Source of the DNA: Streptococcus macacae NCTC 11558
Lineage (GTDB): Bacteria > Bacillota > Bacilli > Lactobacillales > Streptococcaceae
Reading direction: 5' to 3'
Length of the DNA stretch: 64,000 bases
Assembly: GCF_000187995.2 (NCBI RefSeq)
Contig: NZ_AEUW02000001.1
Location: forward strand, 1,178,001 to 1,242,000
Part shown: piece after piece, positions 51,706-60,381 of the stretch
Layout of the letters: the number at the start of each line of letters is the position of its first letter
How positions within the stretch are numbered: the stretch's first letter is position 1
Position numbers and translations under genes: made by a program
Notes under the pieces: model-generated
Told to the model about the DNA's origin: nothing
Database searches by the model: none
The model's input: only the letters and a program-made list of their open reading frames with translations

Positions 51706-52050
51706 CTAAGCGATAAAAGCCGCAATCGCTTCTTCTGACAGTGAAGAGTCACACACCAGCTTGACCTGGCCAGCTTGAGCCACTAAAAGTCCTGGCACCG
51801 TCTTGACTGAGTAGCTTTTACGAAGCTGGTTAATAGCAGGCAGGTCCGCTTGATCCTCACTGTTTAAAAAGGCGACAGGCTCTCCTTTTGCCTTAGCTGC
51901 ACGGCTCAGTTTAGGAGCAAAGCGCTGGCAAAAAGGGCAGGTTGAGCGTCCGATAAAAAGGACAAACTTTTCACCGCTGTTTATCCGGTCTTGGGCGGCC
52001 TGAGCAGTGATTGGCTTAAAGTCTTGAATGGCTTCTTCAAATGATAGCAT
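51706..52050 (-). CDS. Thioredoxin-like protein (bacteriocin transport accessory type, Bta)
   Basis: A 114-residue thioredoxin fold without signal peptide. Active-site motif STCPFCQRFAP, the conserved cis-Pro in KTVPGLLV. In streptococci such genes are annotated as bacteriocin transport accessory proteins; some help disulfide formation of secreted peptides. No bacteriocin gene is close by. The 240-base gap to yajC holds no gene. Confidence 0.85.
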   Translation of the reverse strand: MLSFEEAIQDFKPITAQAAQDRINSGEKFVLFIGRSTCPFCQRFAPKLSRAAKAKGEPVAFLNSEDQADLPAINQLRKSYSVKTVPGLLVAQAGQVKLVCDSSLSEEAIAAFIA

Positions 52051-52110
52051 ATCTTTCCTCCAAATTTTTTGCTACTACTATCTTAGATGATTTCAGGCTT
52101 TTTTTCAATT

Positions 52111-52322
52111 AATAGGCAATGAAAATCAAAAAGCAAAGGAGAAAGCTAGCCGCAAGCTGTGCTAATACTCAATGAAAATCAAAATTAGACGCGAAAGCGA
52201 GTCGCAGGCATAACTGTAGTTAGGCAAGATGAGCTGACAAAGTATCATTTTGATTTTCGAAGAGTATAAGGCAGAAGCAAGCTGATGCTGACCTAATTTG
52301 AAGGGATTTTCAAAGAGTATAA
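52111..52322. repeat. Nested RUP-like repeats, copy 3 with a second element inside
   Basis: The outer element starts near CAATGAAAATCAAAAAGCAAAG (52117) and ends at GGGATTTTCAAAGAGTA (52303-52319). An inner element, 52165-52267, runs from TACTCAATGAAAATCAAAAT to ATTTTGATTTTCGAAGAGTA and is inserted near a TA in the first. Inner termini are better preserved, which suggests that it came later. Confidence 0.65.
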
Positions 52323-52340
52323 TAAGCGGCTTGTAAAGCA

Positions 52341-52387
52341 AAAAAAGCTAGATCTTATGATAGCTGAGCTATCGCAAAATCTAGCTT
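52341..52387 (-). terminator. Terminator of yebC
   Basis: AAGCTAGAT (52345-52353) pairs with ATCTAGCTT (52379-52387), with an inner GATAGCT/AGCTATC stem. On the minus strand it is followed by TTTTTT. It begins about 20 bases after the yebC stop. Confidence 0.7.
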
Positions 52388-52405
52388 CTTATCACTCCTT
52401 AGAGC

Positions 52406-53122
52406 TTAAAGCCCATCAACATTGTGGTACACTTTTTGGACATCTTCGTCGTCTTCCAGTGCATCCACCAGCTTTTCAAAGACTTGCAAGTCTTCTTCTG
52501 CCAGTGTCACCTCAGATTGGGGAATCATCTCCAGCTCTGTCACTTGAAATTCTGAGATGCCGTTAGCCCGCAGAGCCTCAAGTGCCTTGTGCAGATCTGT
52601 CGGAGCCGTATAGACGGTTAGAGAGCCCTCTTCTGCTTCGACATCTTCAACATCAATATCAGCTTCAAGGAGCTGTTCAAAGATACCGTCGGCATCTTCT
52701 CCTGCAAAAACAATGACACCTTTCTTATCAAACAGATAAGAAACCGAACCAGCTGAGCCCATATGGCCGCCGTTTTTACCAAAAGCCGTACGGATATTAG
52801 CTGCTGTGCGGTTAACATTTGACGTCAAGGTATCCACGATAAGCATGGAGCCATTGGGTCCAAAGCCTTCATAACGGCCTTCTGTAAAGGTTTCATCTGT
52901 ATTGCCCTTAGCTTTATCGATAGCTTTGTCAATGACATGCTTTGGCACTTGTGCTTGCTTGGCACGCTCCAGTACAAATTTCAGCGCTGAGTTTGACTCA
53001 GGATCTGGATCCCCCTGCTTAGCAGCGACATAGATTTCAACGCCAAACTTGGCATACACTTTTGAGTTTGCCCCATCTTTGGCTGTTTTTTTAGCTACGA
53101 TATTTGCCCATTTACGTCCCAT
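52406..53122 (-). CDS. YebC/PmpR-family protein
   Basis: A 238-residue protein starting [36 protein letters not shown], with [38 protein letters not shown] in the middle. YebC-type proteins were described as transcription regulators, and recent work links YebC2 to translation of polyproline stretches. The [11 protein letters not shown] pattern is in the strongly conserved region. Single gene with its own terminator. The stretch 53123-53426 upstream of it on the map holds no gene I can support. Confidence 0.93.
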   Translation of the reverse strand: MGRKWANIVAKKTAKDGANSKVYAKFGVEIYVAAKQGDPDPESNSALKFVLERAKQAQVPKHVIDKAIDKAKGNTDETFTEGRYEGFGPNGSMLIVDTLTSNVNRTAANIRTAFGKNGGHMGSAGSVSYLFDKKGVIVFAGEDADGIFEQLLEADIDVEDVEAEEGSLTVYTAPTDLHKALEALRANGISEFQVTELEMIPQSEVTLAEEDLQVFEKLVDALEDDEDVQKVYHNVDGL

Positions 53123-53426
53123 GACTTTCTCCTTTATCTTTTCAATCCTTCCTTATTATAGCATAAGATAGGCCGCTTGCAAACACAGTTTGCCTCTCTT
53201 TTTCAGCCTGCAAAAAGCGTAAAAGAAAGCAGGAGGGCAAAAGGCTTGCTGCTAAATCACGATTGCGTCTAAGCTCTCAGTACTGGCAGGCTGTCACTCA
53301 TCATTTCTCAGATCCTCAATGTTCTGCCGGTCCTGAGCTAAGCTTCCACATAGCCTTGTTTATTGTGATTTGCTCCTTATATGACAAATCAGCTATGTCC
53401 ATTGCAAAGGAGTCAGCTCCTCTTTT

Positions 53427-54515
53427 TTATTGGATAGGGACTCGCCCCCATGTCTGCTCTGAGATTTTGGGATTGCCTAGCTGGTAAACCTGGTCAGCTT
53501 GCTGGCTCAAGCTATCCCAAGGATTTTGGCCGATACGGGAAATGAAGCGGACCTTATTTTTGACAGCAGCCAAGTGCCTGCGTCCGCTCTCGGTGAAGCC
53601 AAGAACACGGACAGCGCTTGGCAGGGCCGTTTCTTCATAGGCACCTACTAAGATATAGGTCAGGATGCGGCGCACACGCGCTTTGGTATAGCGCTTAGTA
53701 GCGACAGCTTCCACTAATTGGTCAAGGCTTGTCGCCTGCTGGATAGCTTTTTTGATTCGGCGGGCAAGTTCTTCATTGACTTGAAGGACTTGTGTCAGGT
53801 CTGGCTGGGTCACAATCTGGTAGTTAAGAAAGTGAAAATAGTCTGCCCAAGTCACCTGCGGACTGGCCTGAAACCAGTTTGAATTGGGCATGGCCTTAGC
53901 GAGAAAGGCTCTGTCCTTGCGATGGTGGCGAAGGCTAGCAGCAGAAGCGTAAAGCAGGTCTTTCTCCTTAGAATGGTAGTCTGCCCCTTGACGCAAAATG
54001 GGCTGCAGTTTTATGCTAAAGCCCGCGCAAGCTTTAGCATAGGCCAAGCCTAAAATATGATTGGGCGTTTGGCCTGTGAACCGGACGCCTGCAAATTTTT
54101 TCCACATGAGCTGGCTTTTCTGAGGATAGCTGAGGTCTTTTGGCAGAGCCGCAAGAAAGCCGCTCATGTCCTTGCTTTTTTCTTCATAAATCGCTGATAA
54201 GCGCTGATAGTCAAGGTCTTCCTCGCTGCCAAAAGCAAGAGTATCGATACCGGCTTTGCTCAAAATATCTACGGCTCCCTTGGCAAAATAATCAGCCGAC
54301 TGAACAGCCGCCAAAAAAGGAAGCTCAAGCACAAGATCAGCACCATTTGCTAATGCCATCTGAGCACGTGTCCACTTATCAATAATAGCAGGCTCCCCCC
54401 GCTGAACAAAGTTGCCTGACATAGCAATGATCTTAAGCCCTTGCGTCTGCTCCAGTAAGTACTTATGCCCATTATGAAAGGGATTGAATTCTGCGATAAT
54501 ACCTGTAACTGTCAT
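53427..54515 (-). CDS. tmcAL: tRNA(Met) cytidine acetate ligase-like protein TmcAL (YlbM)
   Basis: A 362-residue nucleotidyltransferase. [19 protein letters not shown] at the N-terminus holds the HxGH adenylation motif; [12 protein letters not shown] follows. TmcAL uses acetate and ATP to make N4-acetylcytidine at the wobble position of elongator tRNA-Met in Bacillus. A second copy of its start (11 codons, [11 protein letters not shown]) lies at 58801-58833, on the far side of the inserted lipase module. Confidence 0.92.
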   Translation of the reverse strand: MTVTGIIAEFNPFHNGHKYLLEQTQGLKIIAMSGNFVQRGEPAIIDKWTRAQMALANGADLVLELPFLAAVQSADYFAKGAVDILSKAGIDTLAFGSEEDLDYQRLSAIYEEKSKDMSGFLAALPKDLSYPQKSQLMWKKFAGVRFTGQTPNHILGLAYAKACAGFSIKLQPILRQGADYHSKEKDLLYASAASLRHHRKDRAFLAKAMPNSNWFQASPQVTWADYFHFLNYQIVTQPDLTQVLQVNEELARRIKKAIQQATSLDQLVEAVATKRYTKARVRRILTYILVGAYEETALPSAVRVLGFTESGRRHLAAVKNKVRFISRIGQNPWDSLSQQADQVYQLGNPKISEQTWGRVPIQ

Positions 54516-54695
54516 GATATGCTCCTGTTCCTTTTTATGCTATTATAGCAAAAAAGAGCGCGCTTCTTTTTGGACTTTTCTATCTTTTGTCTTAATTTTA
54601 TTGTTAATGAGCTCATGACCAATTAAATTAGCCTTTTTGATAGGACTCAGAAAAAGCTTGCTAAGGTATCGGAGATAGCTTTAACATGATCTTGA

Positions 54696-55049
54696 TTACT
54701 CACTGATCTTGTCATAACCAGAAGCCTTAGATTTCATACTTTTCTGAATGGATTTCGATAACTTACCTTTGATACTGCTGTCCATTTTTCCTGCTACAGC
54801 CTCTAAATTTGATTTGCTTTCACTGGCAATCTGTTTGACATGTTCATCGAAAAAAAGTTTAGCATCCTCTCGCTCTCCCTTGCGAATTGGCGCATGAACA
54901 TATTTAATAGCCTCTTTATTCAAGGCCTTTAAAGCTGCTATCGTGTTTTCCCTAGCACCTTCTACACCATCTGAGATTTCACTGCTGACATCATCATAAG
55001 CATCCGATACAGCAGCTTTAAAATCATTCCAATTATTATACCAAGCCAC
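54696..55049 (-). CDS. Small helical protein of the lipase module
   Basis: A 117-residue, mostly helical protein starting MAWYNNWNDFKAAVSDAYDDVSSEISDGVEG, with a basic C-terminal part (KSIQKSMKSKASGYDK). No family recognised. It begins one base after the stop of the 147-residue helical protein and is the last gene of the module. By position and size it could be a partner protein like the Lap/TlaA proteins that accompany type VII substrates, but no clear WxG motif is present. Confidence 0.65.
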   Translation of the reverse strand: MAWYNNWNDFKAAVSDAYDDVSSEISDGVEGARENTIAALKALNKEAIKYVHAPIRKGEREDAKLFFDEHVKQIASESKSNLEAVAGKMDSSIKGKLSKSIQKSMKSKASGYDKISE

Positions 55050-55493
55050 CTATTTTCTTCCCCTTTCTTCTTTTTCTGCTAAATCAATCTTAATCAGTTC
55101 CCAGCGCAGAGCTTCTACTTTATCTTCTTGTTCTTCGTGCTTCTTTCTATAGTTTTGCTCAAACGCATCTTCTTCATCTATCAGTTTTTGCTGATGCATA
55201 AAAAACGCATCTTGATTCATTTGAATAGCCATTTCGGTCAAATCAACCAAACCTTGATAAGCCTCTTCAAAATAAGGATTATCACTATGCTGATGAAGCA
55301 TCGCCATTGTTTCCTCATAATGCTCATCAATCCCGTATTGAAGCTGCTGTCTGTACTCTTCCAAGTGATTGTATCTTTCTTCAAAAGAGCGCTGTTTAGC
55401 ACGATAGTTATCTTCCATCTCTTCAAGGATTTCCTGCTCCCGCCTTTGCTGAGCACTGACCTCATCCCACTTTTCATCCCACTTATTTTGCAT
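55050..55493 (-). CDS. Coiled-coil protein of the lipase module (possible type VII partner)
   Basis: A 147-residue protein predicted to be almost entirely helical and coiled coil (REQEILEEMEDNYRAKQRSFEERYNHLEEYRQQLQ ... KKHEEQEDKVEALRWELIKIDLAEKEERGRK). The start overlaps the lipase stop by 11 bases, so the two are coupled. Small helical proteins coupled to a toxin gene are usual for LXG-type type VII effectors (LapD/DUF3958-like) and for TslA (TlaA1/TlaA2). I cannot assign it to a named family. Confidence 0.65.
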   Translation of the reverse strand: MQNKWDEKWDEVSAQQRREQEILEEMEDNYRAKQRSFEERYNHLEEYRQQLQYGIDEHYEETMAMLHQHSDNPYFEEAYQGLVDLTEMAIQMNQDAFFMHQQKLIDEEDAFEQNYRKKHEEQEDKVEALRWELIKIDLAEKEERGRK

Positions 55494-56757
55494 TGATCAT
55501 ACCTGCTATCTCACTGTCTGTTTGCACGATTGCAGCGATCGTCTGTGCAATGCTTCCTTCTAACTGATTAAAGCTATTTGCCAATTCCTGAAACTTTCTC
55601 TGTTTTTCGGAGCAGTGCCTTTCGATCTTGCCGACAATACTGTCATAGGTACAGCCCGCTTCTTCATAAGCAGCTTTGACTTCATCTGGACTTAAAACCA
55701 TTCCGAAAGGAACATCATCTAATTTGCCATAGATTTCCTCTGCCTTTTGACGAGTTTTCGCTCCTTCTGATGCTGCTTGTGTCACTGCCTCCTGAGAAAC
55801 CGTCGTCAGCCCTCGACTGACAGCGGAAGCCTGTTCTGTATCCAGAAAGATTTTTTCAGAGCCCGTTAGACCTCCAGAAGAGTATTTGCCCTTCAGCTTT
55901 TGGACAGATTTCATCTGGTCATCAACGGTATGGAGAGCTTTTTGAACCTTTAGGTCAGAATCTTGCTTGGCTTTGGCGACAACGGCTCCTACCTGTTTCA
56001 TTTGTTCACGATCATCTATGATGTCATCTAACGAATGGCTGCCAGAATTGGTAATAGCATAATCATCACCAATATAGACCCCTCCGACAGCCTTGGAAGC
56101 CTTGGTCAGCGGATCCCTTTCCGTCCTAAACCGCGTTACTTTCCCAGTAAAGGTCTTCTGATCAGCTATGATAGCATTCATATTAGCTGAGCTGCCAATC
56201 ACTACTGCTAGAGCTAAGGCAGGATTTTGGGTTAGAGTCCCGACAATCCCTGAAGACGTCGGGACATACAGCGGGGCTGCATTATAGACAATGGTATTTT
56301 GAGCATTCTTTTTAAGAGCTACCCGCTGGGCTATATTGCCTCCTAAAGAATGTCCCGTCAGCGTTAAGTTAGCAGAACCGTATTTGGCCGCCATTTTATC
56401 GTAAAACTGATAGGCACTGTCATAATGGTAGCCTAGACCAGCAAAAATACTGGCGCCATCCGTCAGAACATCCTGCGCGATATCTCCCTTAGAATTAGTC
56501 CCCGTATAAGCGACGATAATTTCGCCAGTCGTTTTGTCCCGGAAAGCTGTCCCACTAGTCCCAATTGCGGCGTCGTGAAAGCTGTCGACGTAGTTGAGGT
56601 TGGAGGGTAAACCTTGGTCATGTAACTTGTTATTAGTAGAGTTCTTATTCTTATTTGGATCAATATCATCACTAACTCTCATAGTTTCTACTTTATAAGT
56701 AGCTTGCGAAGCATAAGCTGTATCTTGATTGCTATTAACTGCTTTAACTTTTTTCAT
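55483..56757 (-). CDS. Lipase-fold protein with long helical C-terminus, candidate type VII effector
   Basis: A 424-residue protein. Residues 1-250 are an alpha/beta-hydrolase: FHDAAIGTSGTAFRDKTTGEIIVAYTGT, the nucleophile elbow TLTGHSLGG (Ser137), a probable Asp215 in TERDPLTKA and His241 in SGSHSLDDI, a full catalytic triad. Residues about 255-424 are helical and resemble an LXG-like targeting domain (SDLKVQKALHTVDDQMKSVQKLK, ... RHCSEKQRKFQELANSFNQLEGSIAQTIAAIVQTDSEIAGM). No signal peptide. Lipase first and helical domain last is the order of the S. aureus type VII lipase toxin TslA. Downstream come two helical partners; upstream a lipoprotein that may give immunity. Confidence 0.8.
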   Translation of the reverse strand: MKKVKAVNSNQDTAYASQATYKVETMRVSDDIDPNKNKNSTNNKLHDQGLPSNLNYVDSFHDAAIGTSGTAFRDKTTGEIIVAYTGTNSKGDIAQDVLTDGASIFAGLGYHYDSAYQFYDKMAAKYGSANLTLTGHSLGGNIAQRVALKKNAQNTIVYNAAPLYVPTSSGIVGTLTQNPALALAVVIGSSANMNAIIADQKTFTGKVTRFRTERDPLTKASKAVGGVYIGDDYAITNSGSHSLDDIIDDREQMKQVGAVVAKAKQDSDLKVQKALHTVDDQMKSVQKLKGKYSSGGLTGSEKIFLDTEQASAVSRGLTTVSQEAVTQAASEGAKTRQKAEEIYGKLDDVPFGMVLSPDEVKAAYEEAGCTYDSIVGKIERHCSEKQRKFQELANSFNQLEGSIAQTIAAIVQTDSEIAGMINAK

Positions 56758-56774
56758 TTTTTAAATCTCCCTTT

Positions 56775-57434
56775 CTAATTATAAGGCTTGTTTATTGATT
56801 CGCTAAATTCTGAAGTATCATTAAACGTAAATGTTAGAGTTCTAATATGATAATTCTTCCCCGAACCCGTTATTTCAAAATCGGTAATCCTTTGATCTTC
56901 TTTTTTTAGTAGTTTATTCACTTTAGAATCTTTTAATTGGTAATTAATTTCAAAAACTCCACTATTGGAATTATATGTATGTTTTTTTTCCTTTAACCCC
57001 TCACAGTAAGCTTGATTCAGAGTTAAATGTTGAAAGAGGAAGCCATCTATAGGCCAGTCCTTCTTAACTGTTTCATCAGAAAAAACAACTTGACCGTTTT
57101 GAACACCTACATTTGACAGTTTTTGTGTTTTATCATCCGCATAAGGTTCCTTTATAAATTGTCCCTTGATTTCTTTAGTCTTAGCATCTCCTTCTAACTC
57201 TAGCTGATACAAAACTCCTTGAGGAGTGGTATAATGTTGAACAATGTCAAACCCATCTGGAAAGACCTTAAACAAATCCTCTGGATTTTTAGTGGGATAG
57301 ACCTTGTAGATATCCGACACCCGATTTTTTTCGATCCATTCCCGGCTGTTTTTGTTTAGTCCGCATGCTGATAATCCCGTCATAATAATACCTCCTAATA
57401 TGATGATAAACAGGAATCGTTTCTTTAAGTTCAT
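56775..57434 (-). CDS. Lipoprotein of the lipase module, paralogue 1 (candidate immunity protein)
   Basis: The frame is open to 57482, but AGGAGG stands before the ATG at 57432-57434, giving 219 residues. Signal peptide FLFIIILGGIIMTGLSAC with lipobox LSAC, so it is anchored outside the membrane. The mature protein starts GLNKNSREWIEKNRVSDIYK and continues KVYPTKNPEDLFKVFPDGF, nearly identical to paralogue 2. It lies 17 bases before the lipase gene. In S. aureus, lipoprotein TilA neutralises TslA; the same pairing here is an inference. Confidence 0.75.
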   Translation of the reverse strand: MNLKKRFLFIIILGGIIMTGLSACGLNKNSREWIEKNRVSDIYKVYPTKNPEDLFKVFPDGFDIVQHYTTPQGVLYQLELEGDAKTKEIKGQFIKEPYADDKTQKLSNVGVQNGQVVFSDETVKKDWPIDGFLFQHLTLNQAYCEGLKEKKHTYNSNSGVFEINYQLKDSKVNKLLKKEDQRITDFEITGSGKNYHIRTLTFTFNDTSEFSESINKPYN

Positions 57435-57488
57435 TTCCAACCTCCTACACTCTAGTATAAATGGATTAAGGTTCCTAATCAACTGATA

Positions 57489-57923
57489 TTAGAGTGTCTG
57501 TTTTAAAGAATGTCCCGTCAGCGTTAAGTTAGCCGAGCCGTATTTGGCCGCCATTTTATCGTAAAACTGATAGGCACTGTCATAATGGTAGCCTAGACCA
57601 GCAAAGATACTGGCGCCGTCCGTCAGAACATCCTGCGCGATATCACCCCTAGGGTTGGTCCCCGTATAAGCGAGAATGATTTCACCCGTATCAGTGTCCT
57701 TAAAGGCTGTCCCGCTGGTTCCAGTACTGACGTCGTGAAAGCTGTCGACGTAGTTGAGGTGGGGAGGAATGTCCTTATCACTGTTATCTATTGCCTTTTG
57801 AATCTCCTTTTTTCCTGACTGTGTGCTAGGATCAATGTTATTCTCTACAATGGCTCTCTCTACATCATAAGTGATACTTGACAAATAAGCCGTATCTTGA
57901 TTACTGTTGACTCCTTTAACCAT
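57489..57923 (-). pseudogene. Truncated lipase gene, cut after the GHSL motif
   Basis: A 144-residue N-terminal piece of a second lipase. From about residue 85 to GHSL the DNA is nearly identical to the full copy, while the first 60 residues differ (NNIDPSTQSGKKEIQKAID). It ends GHS139LKQTL and a stop, with no Asp, His or helical domain, so it cannot be active. The break falls at GGACATTCTTTA, shared with the full copy. Best read as the remains of a tandem duplication. Confidence 0.8.
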
Positions 57924-57943
57924 AATTTTATTTCTCTCCTACC

Positions 57944-58621
57944 CTATTTGCTGTATTTATCAATCGTTTCAAAAAATTCTATTTTATTTGTAAATTTAAA
58001 ATATAAAATCCTTTCGTAGTAGTCCTCACCACTACCTGATATTTCAAATTTTTTTATTTCTTCATCCTTTAGACTTAAAAAATTATTTATATCTGAATCA
58101 GATAGCTTGTATTCCAGACTGAAACTACCATTTTGAGTGTTAAAGCCATGATAAGTATTTTTTAGATTATTGACATATTCTTGATTAAGACTCCAATGCT
58201 GAAAAAGGAAACTATCAATAGGCCAGTAAGTTCTGGCGTTAGAATCTGAGAAAACATAGTGTTTCCCTTCAACTGAGACATCACTGACTTTTTTATTTTC
58301 ACCAATTGGATCTTTAACGAGATCTCCACTGATTTTTTTCGTGTCAGGATCGCCTTCCACATTTAGCTCGTAAGTTACTCCGTTCTTACCAGTATAGGAT
58401 TGTCTGATGCCAAACCCATCTGGAAAGACCTTAAACAAGTCTTCTGGATTTTTAGTGGGATAGACCTTGTAGATATCCGCTACTCGATTTTTCTCAATCC
58501 ACTCGCGACTATTTTTGCTTAAACCGCAGACAATTAAACCAAGTCCTCCTAGTACGGATATTGTCACAAGTCCTTTCAGTACAGCTAGTATTATCAGCGG
58601 TAACCATTTCTTTAATTTCAT
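57944..58621 (-). CDS. Lipoprotein of the lipase module, paralogue 2 (candidate immunity protein)
   Basis: A 225-residue paralogue of the protein at 56775, with the same NSREWIEKNRV..DIYKVYPTK block. The signal peptide has a less usual lipobox, GLIVCG (Val at -1), so lipidation is less certain. GGAGAT precedes the ATG. First gene of the module. Paralogue 1 and 2 diverge mainly after residue 90, as expected for immunity proteins matched to different toxin variants. Confidence 0.72.
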   Translation of the reverse strand: MKLKKWLPLIILAVLKGLVTISVLGGLGLIVCGLSKNSREWIEKNRVADIYKVYPTKNPEDLFKVFPDGFGIRQSYTGKNGVTYELNVEGDPDTKKISGDLVKDPIGENKKVSDVSVEGKHYVFSDSNARTYWPIDSFLFQHWSLNQEYVNNLKNTYHGFNTQNGSFSLEYKLSDSDINNFLSLKDEEIKKFEISGSGEDYYERILYFKFTNKIEFFETIDKYSK

Positions 58622-58754
58622 ATCTAATCTCCTATACCATCGTATACATAAGTTACTATACTTAGCTATTATAACATATATTACTCGTTTTAATCCGATT
58701 CTTAAGACTATATGCTATAATCCTATCATGATACTCCTCTAATATCATGATTAA

Positions 58755-58833
58755 TATAACTGATAGGCATTGCCACAGCGGCAGCCTAGACCAGCAAGAG
58801 ATTGAATTTTGCAATAATACCTGTAACTGTCAT
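58755..58833 (-). pseudogene. Junction scar: duplicated ylbM start joined to a lipase fragment
   Basis: 58800-58835 repeats the first codons of ylbM and its upstream bases (34 of 36 positions as at 54482-54517), but reads [11 protein letters not shown] and then leaves the ylbM sequence. 58757-58795 resembles lipase codons around YDSAYQFY (bases as in 56405-56443). It marks the upstream edge of the inserted module. Confidence 0.65.
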
Positions 58834-58859
58834 GATTGCTTTTTTATGCTTTCTTAACC

Positions 58860-59594
58860 TTATTTCTCCGCCACAAAAAACCAGCGCTTGCTTGTTTTTG
58901 TCGGTTTTTTATCTTCAAAATCGGCATAGACTTGGACATTTTTAAAGCCGGCCTGCTCTAATAAGATATCATAAGTCAGCAAGTCATAGGTACGCTCTTC
59001 ATGAACCTCATCAAAGCGCTCAAAGCGCCCGTCCTCATCCTGAATGAAAAAGGTCAATTCATGGACGATAGAATGGGGCGCCTCATCAGCATAAGTATCC
59101 CAGACCATAGCAAAGTCTTCTGCATTTTCATGGTAGGCGTAGCCGGGAAAAACCTTATCCGTTTGATAAGTGGAGTGCACATCAAAAATGAAAATGCCGC
59201 CGCTGTTTAGATGGGCGTAAACCTGCTCTAAAACGTCGCTGACAGCTTGCTCGTCTTCCATATAGCAAAGAGAGTCCGAATAACAGGCCACCAAATCAAA
59301 CTGCCCCAGATGGGACAAGTCCTGCATATTGCCCTGCACAAAAGGGATAGCCACTTGTGCTGCTTGGGCACGCTTTCGAGCCAAAGCCAGCATATCATGG
59401 CTCAAATCCAGCCCTGTCACCTCAAAGCCTGCCTGTCTGAAGCAGACAGACTGAATGCCTGTCCCACAAGCTAGCTCCAAGAGGGTCTTTTTATCGTTTG
59501 GAAAATGACGGAGCGAAAAGTTAGTCCATTGATCATAAAGCGAGTCGTCCATGATACTGTCATAGACAGCTGCGAATTTTTGGTAATTTGTCAT
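58860..59594 (-). CDS. Class I SAM-dependent methyltransferase
   Basis: A 244-residue methyltransferase: LLELACGTGIQSVCFRQAGFEVTGLDLSHDMLALARKRA (SAM binding), DLVACYSDSLCYMEDEQAVSDVLEQV. In other streptococci this gene lies between rsfS and ylbM; here the lipase module separates it from ylbM. Target unknown. Confidence 0.9.
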   Translation of the reverse strand: MTNYQKFAAVYDSIMDDSLYDQWTNFSLRHFPNDKKTLLELACGTGIQSVCFRQAGFEVTGLDLSHDMLALARKRAQAAQVAIPFVQGNMQDLSHLGQFDLVACYSDSLCYMEDEQAVSDVLEQVYAHLNSGGIFIFDVHSTYQTDKVFPGYAYHENAEDFAMVWDTYADEAPHSIVHELTFFIQDEDGRFERFDEVHEERTYDLLTYDILLEQAGFKNVQVYADFEDKKPTKTSKRWFFVAEK

Positions 59595-59782
59595 CTTTCT
59601 ATCTTTGATAGTTGGTTTTAAGCAGCGAGATCAAAACGCTTGCCAGCCTTCCTAAAGCGAAAGGCTGAGTCTTTTACTTTCCCTCGCTGGTAACAACGGC
59701 CTTTACTATGACTAGCTTTTCCTTACAAGGGCAACTATCGCGTAAAGCTCGCTTTGCTTGCCTTCTATCCTTTCTCTTTATT

Positions 59783-60023
59783 TTCAAAGAGGCTGGAACA
59801 AAAGTCCCCAGCCCCATGCATTTTTGTCGTTTTACCTGCAAGACGAAGTGATGGTTAGGATAGTCTTATCCCTTGCTGTACAAGTGATAGAAGCTATCCT
59901 AACCAACTGTGCGGAGGTGACAGTCAAAACAGTCCACAGGACTGTTTGAGGTCAGCAAGCAGAAACGAGGACTTGCTGAAAAATCATATTCTTCAAATGA
60001 TGGATTTTTCTGTCCCACTCCCG
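59783..60023. repeat. Streptococcal intergenic repeat between methyltransferase and rsfS
   Basis: On the minus strand it runs from GGGAGTGGGACAGAAAAATC to GACTTTTGTTCCAGCCTC, with internal hairpins GGTTAGGATAG/CTATCCTAACC and AAACAGTCC/GGACTGTTT and the segment CACCTCCGCACAGTT. This is like the GTGGGACAGAAAT ... CACCTCCGCACAGTTG repeats common between streptococcal genes. No protein is encoded. Confidence 0.55.
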
Positions 60024-60027
60024 TCTT

Positions 60028-60381
60028 TTAGGCTAAATATTCTGATACGTCTACTAACGGTGCTTCATGCCACAGTTTTTCGAGATCGTAATGGTAGCGC
60101 TCATCTTCTAAAAAGACATGCACAACAACATCATTGAGGTCAAGCAGCACCCAGCCGCCTTTTGAATCGCCTTCAGTATGGCTGGCCTTGCCCTTAGTTT
60201 TAAGCACTTTCTCCCGAATATTTTCAGCAATAGCTTCTAGCTGACGGCTATTTATGGCATGCATGATGACAAAGTAATCTGTCAGAGCCGTCAGTCCCTG
60301 CAAATCCATCACCACAATATCTTCAGCACGCTTTTCATCAGCAGCTTTCACGATTAATTCCAGTAATTCTTTTTCCTTCAT
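60028..60381 (-). CDS. rsfS: Ribosomal silencing factor RsfS
   Basis: A 117-residue Iojap-family protein: [74 protein letters not shown]. It binds L14 and stops subunit joining in starved cells. One base after yqeK. Confidence 0.95.
   Translation of the reverse strand: MKEKELLELIVKAADEKRAEDIVVMDLQGLTALTDYFVIMHAINSRQLEAIAENIREKVLKTKGKASHTEGDSKGGWVLLDLNDVVVHVFLEDERYHYDLEKLWHEAPLVDVSEYLA

Noticed and set aside
51706..52050. Thioredoxin-like gene as part of a bacteriocin cluster
   Set aside because: No peptide precursor, immunity or transporter gene is close by; only the family name suggests it.
53123..53426. Plus-strand frame 53263-53487 as a gene
   Set aside because: It runs into the 3' end of ylbM on the other strand, lacks a ribosome-binding site and reads like non-coding sequence.
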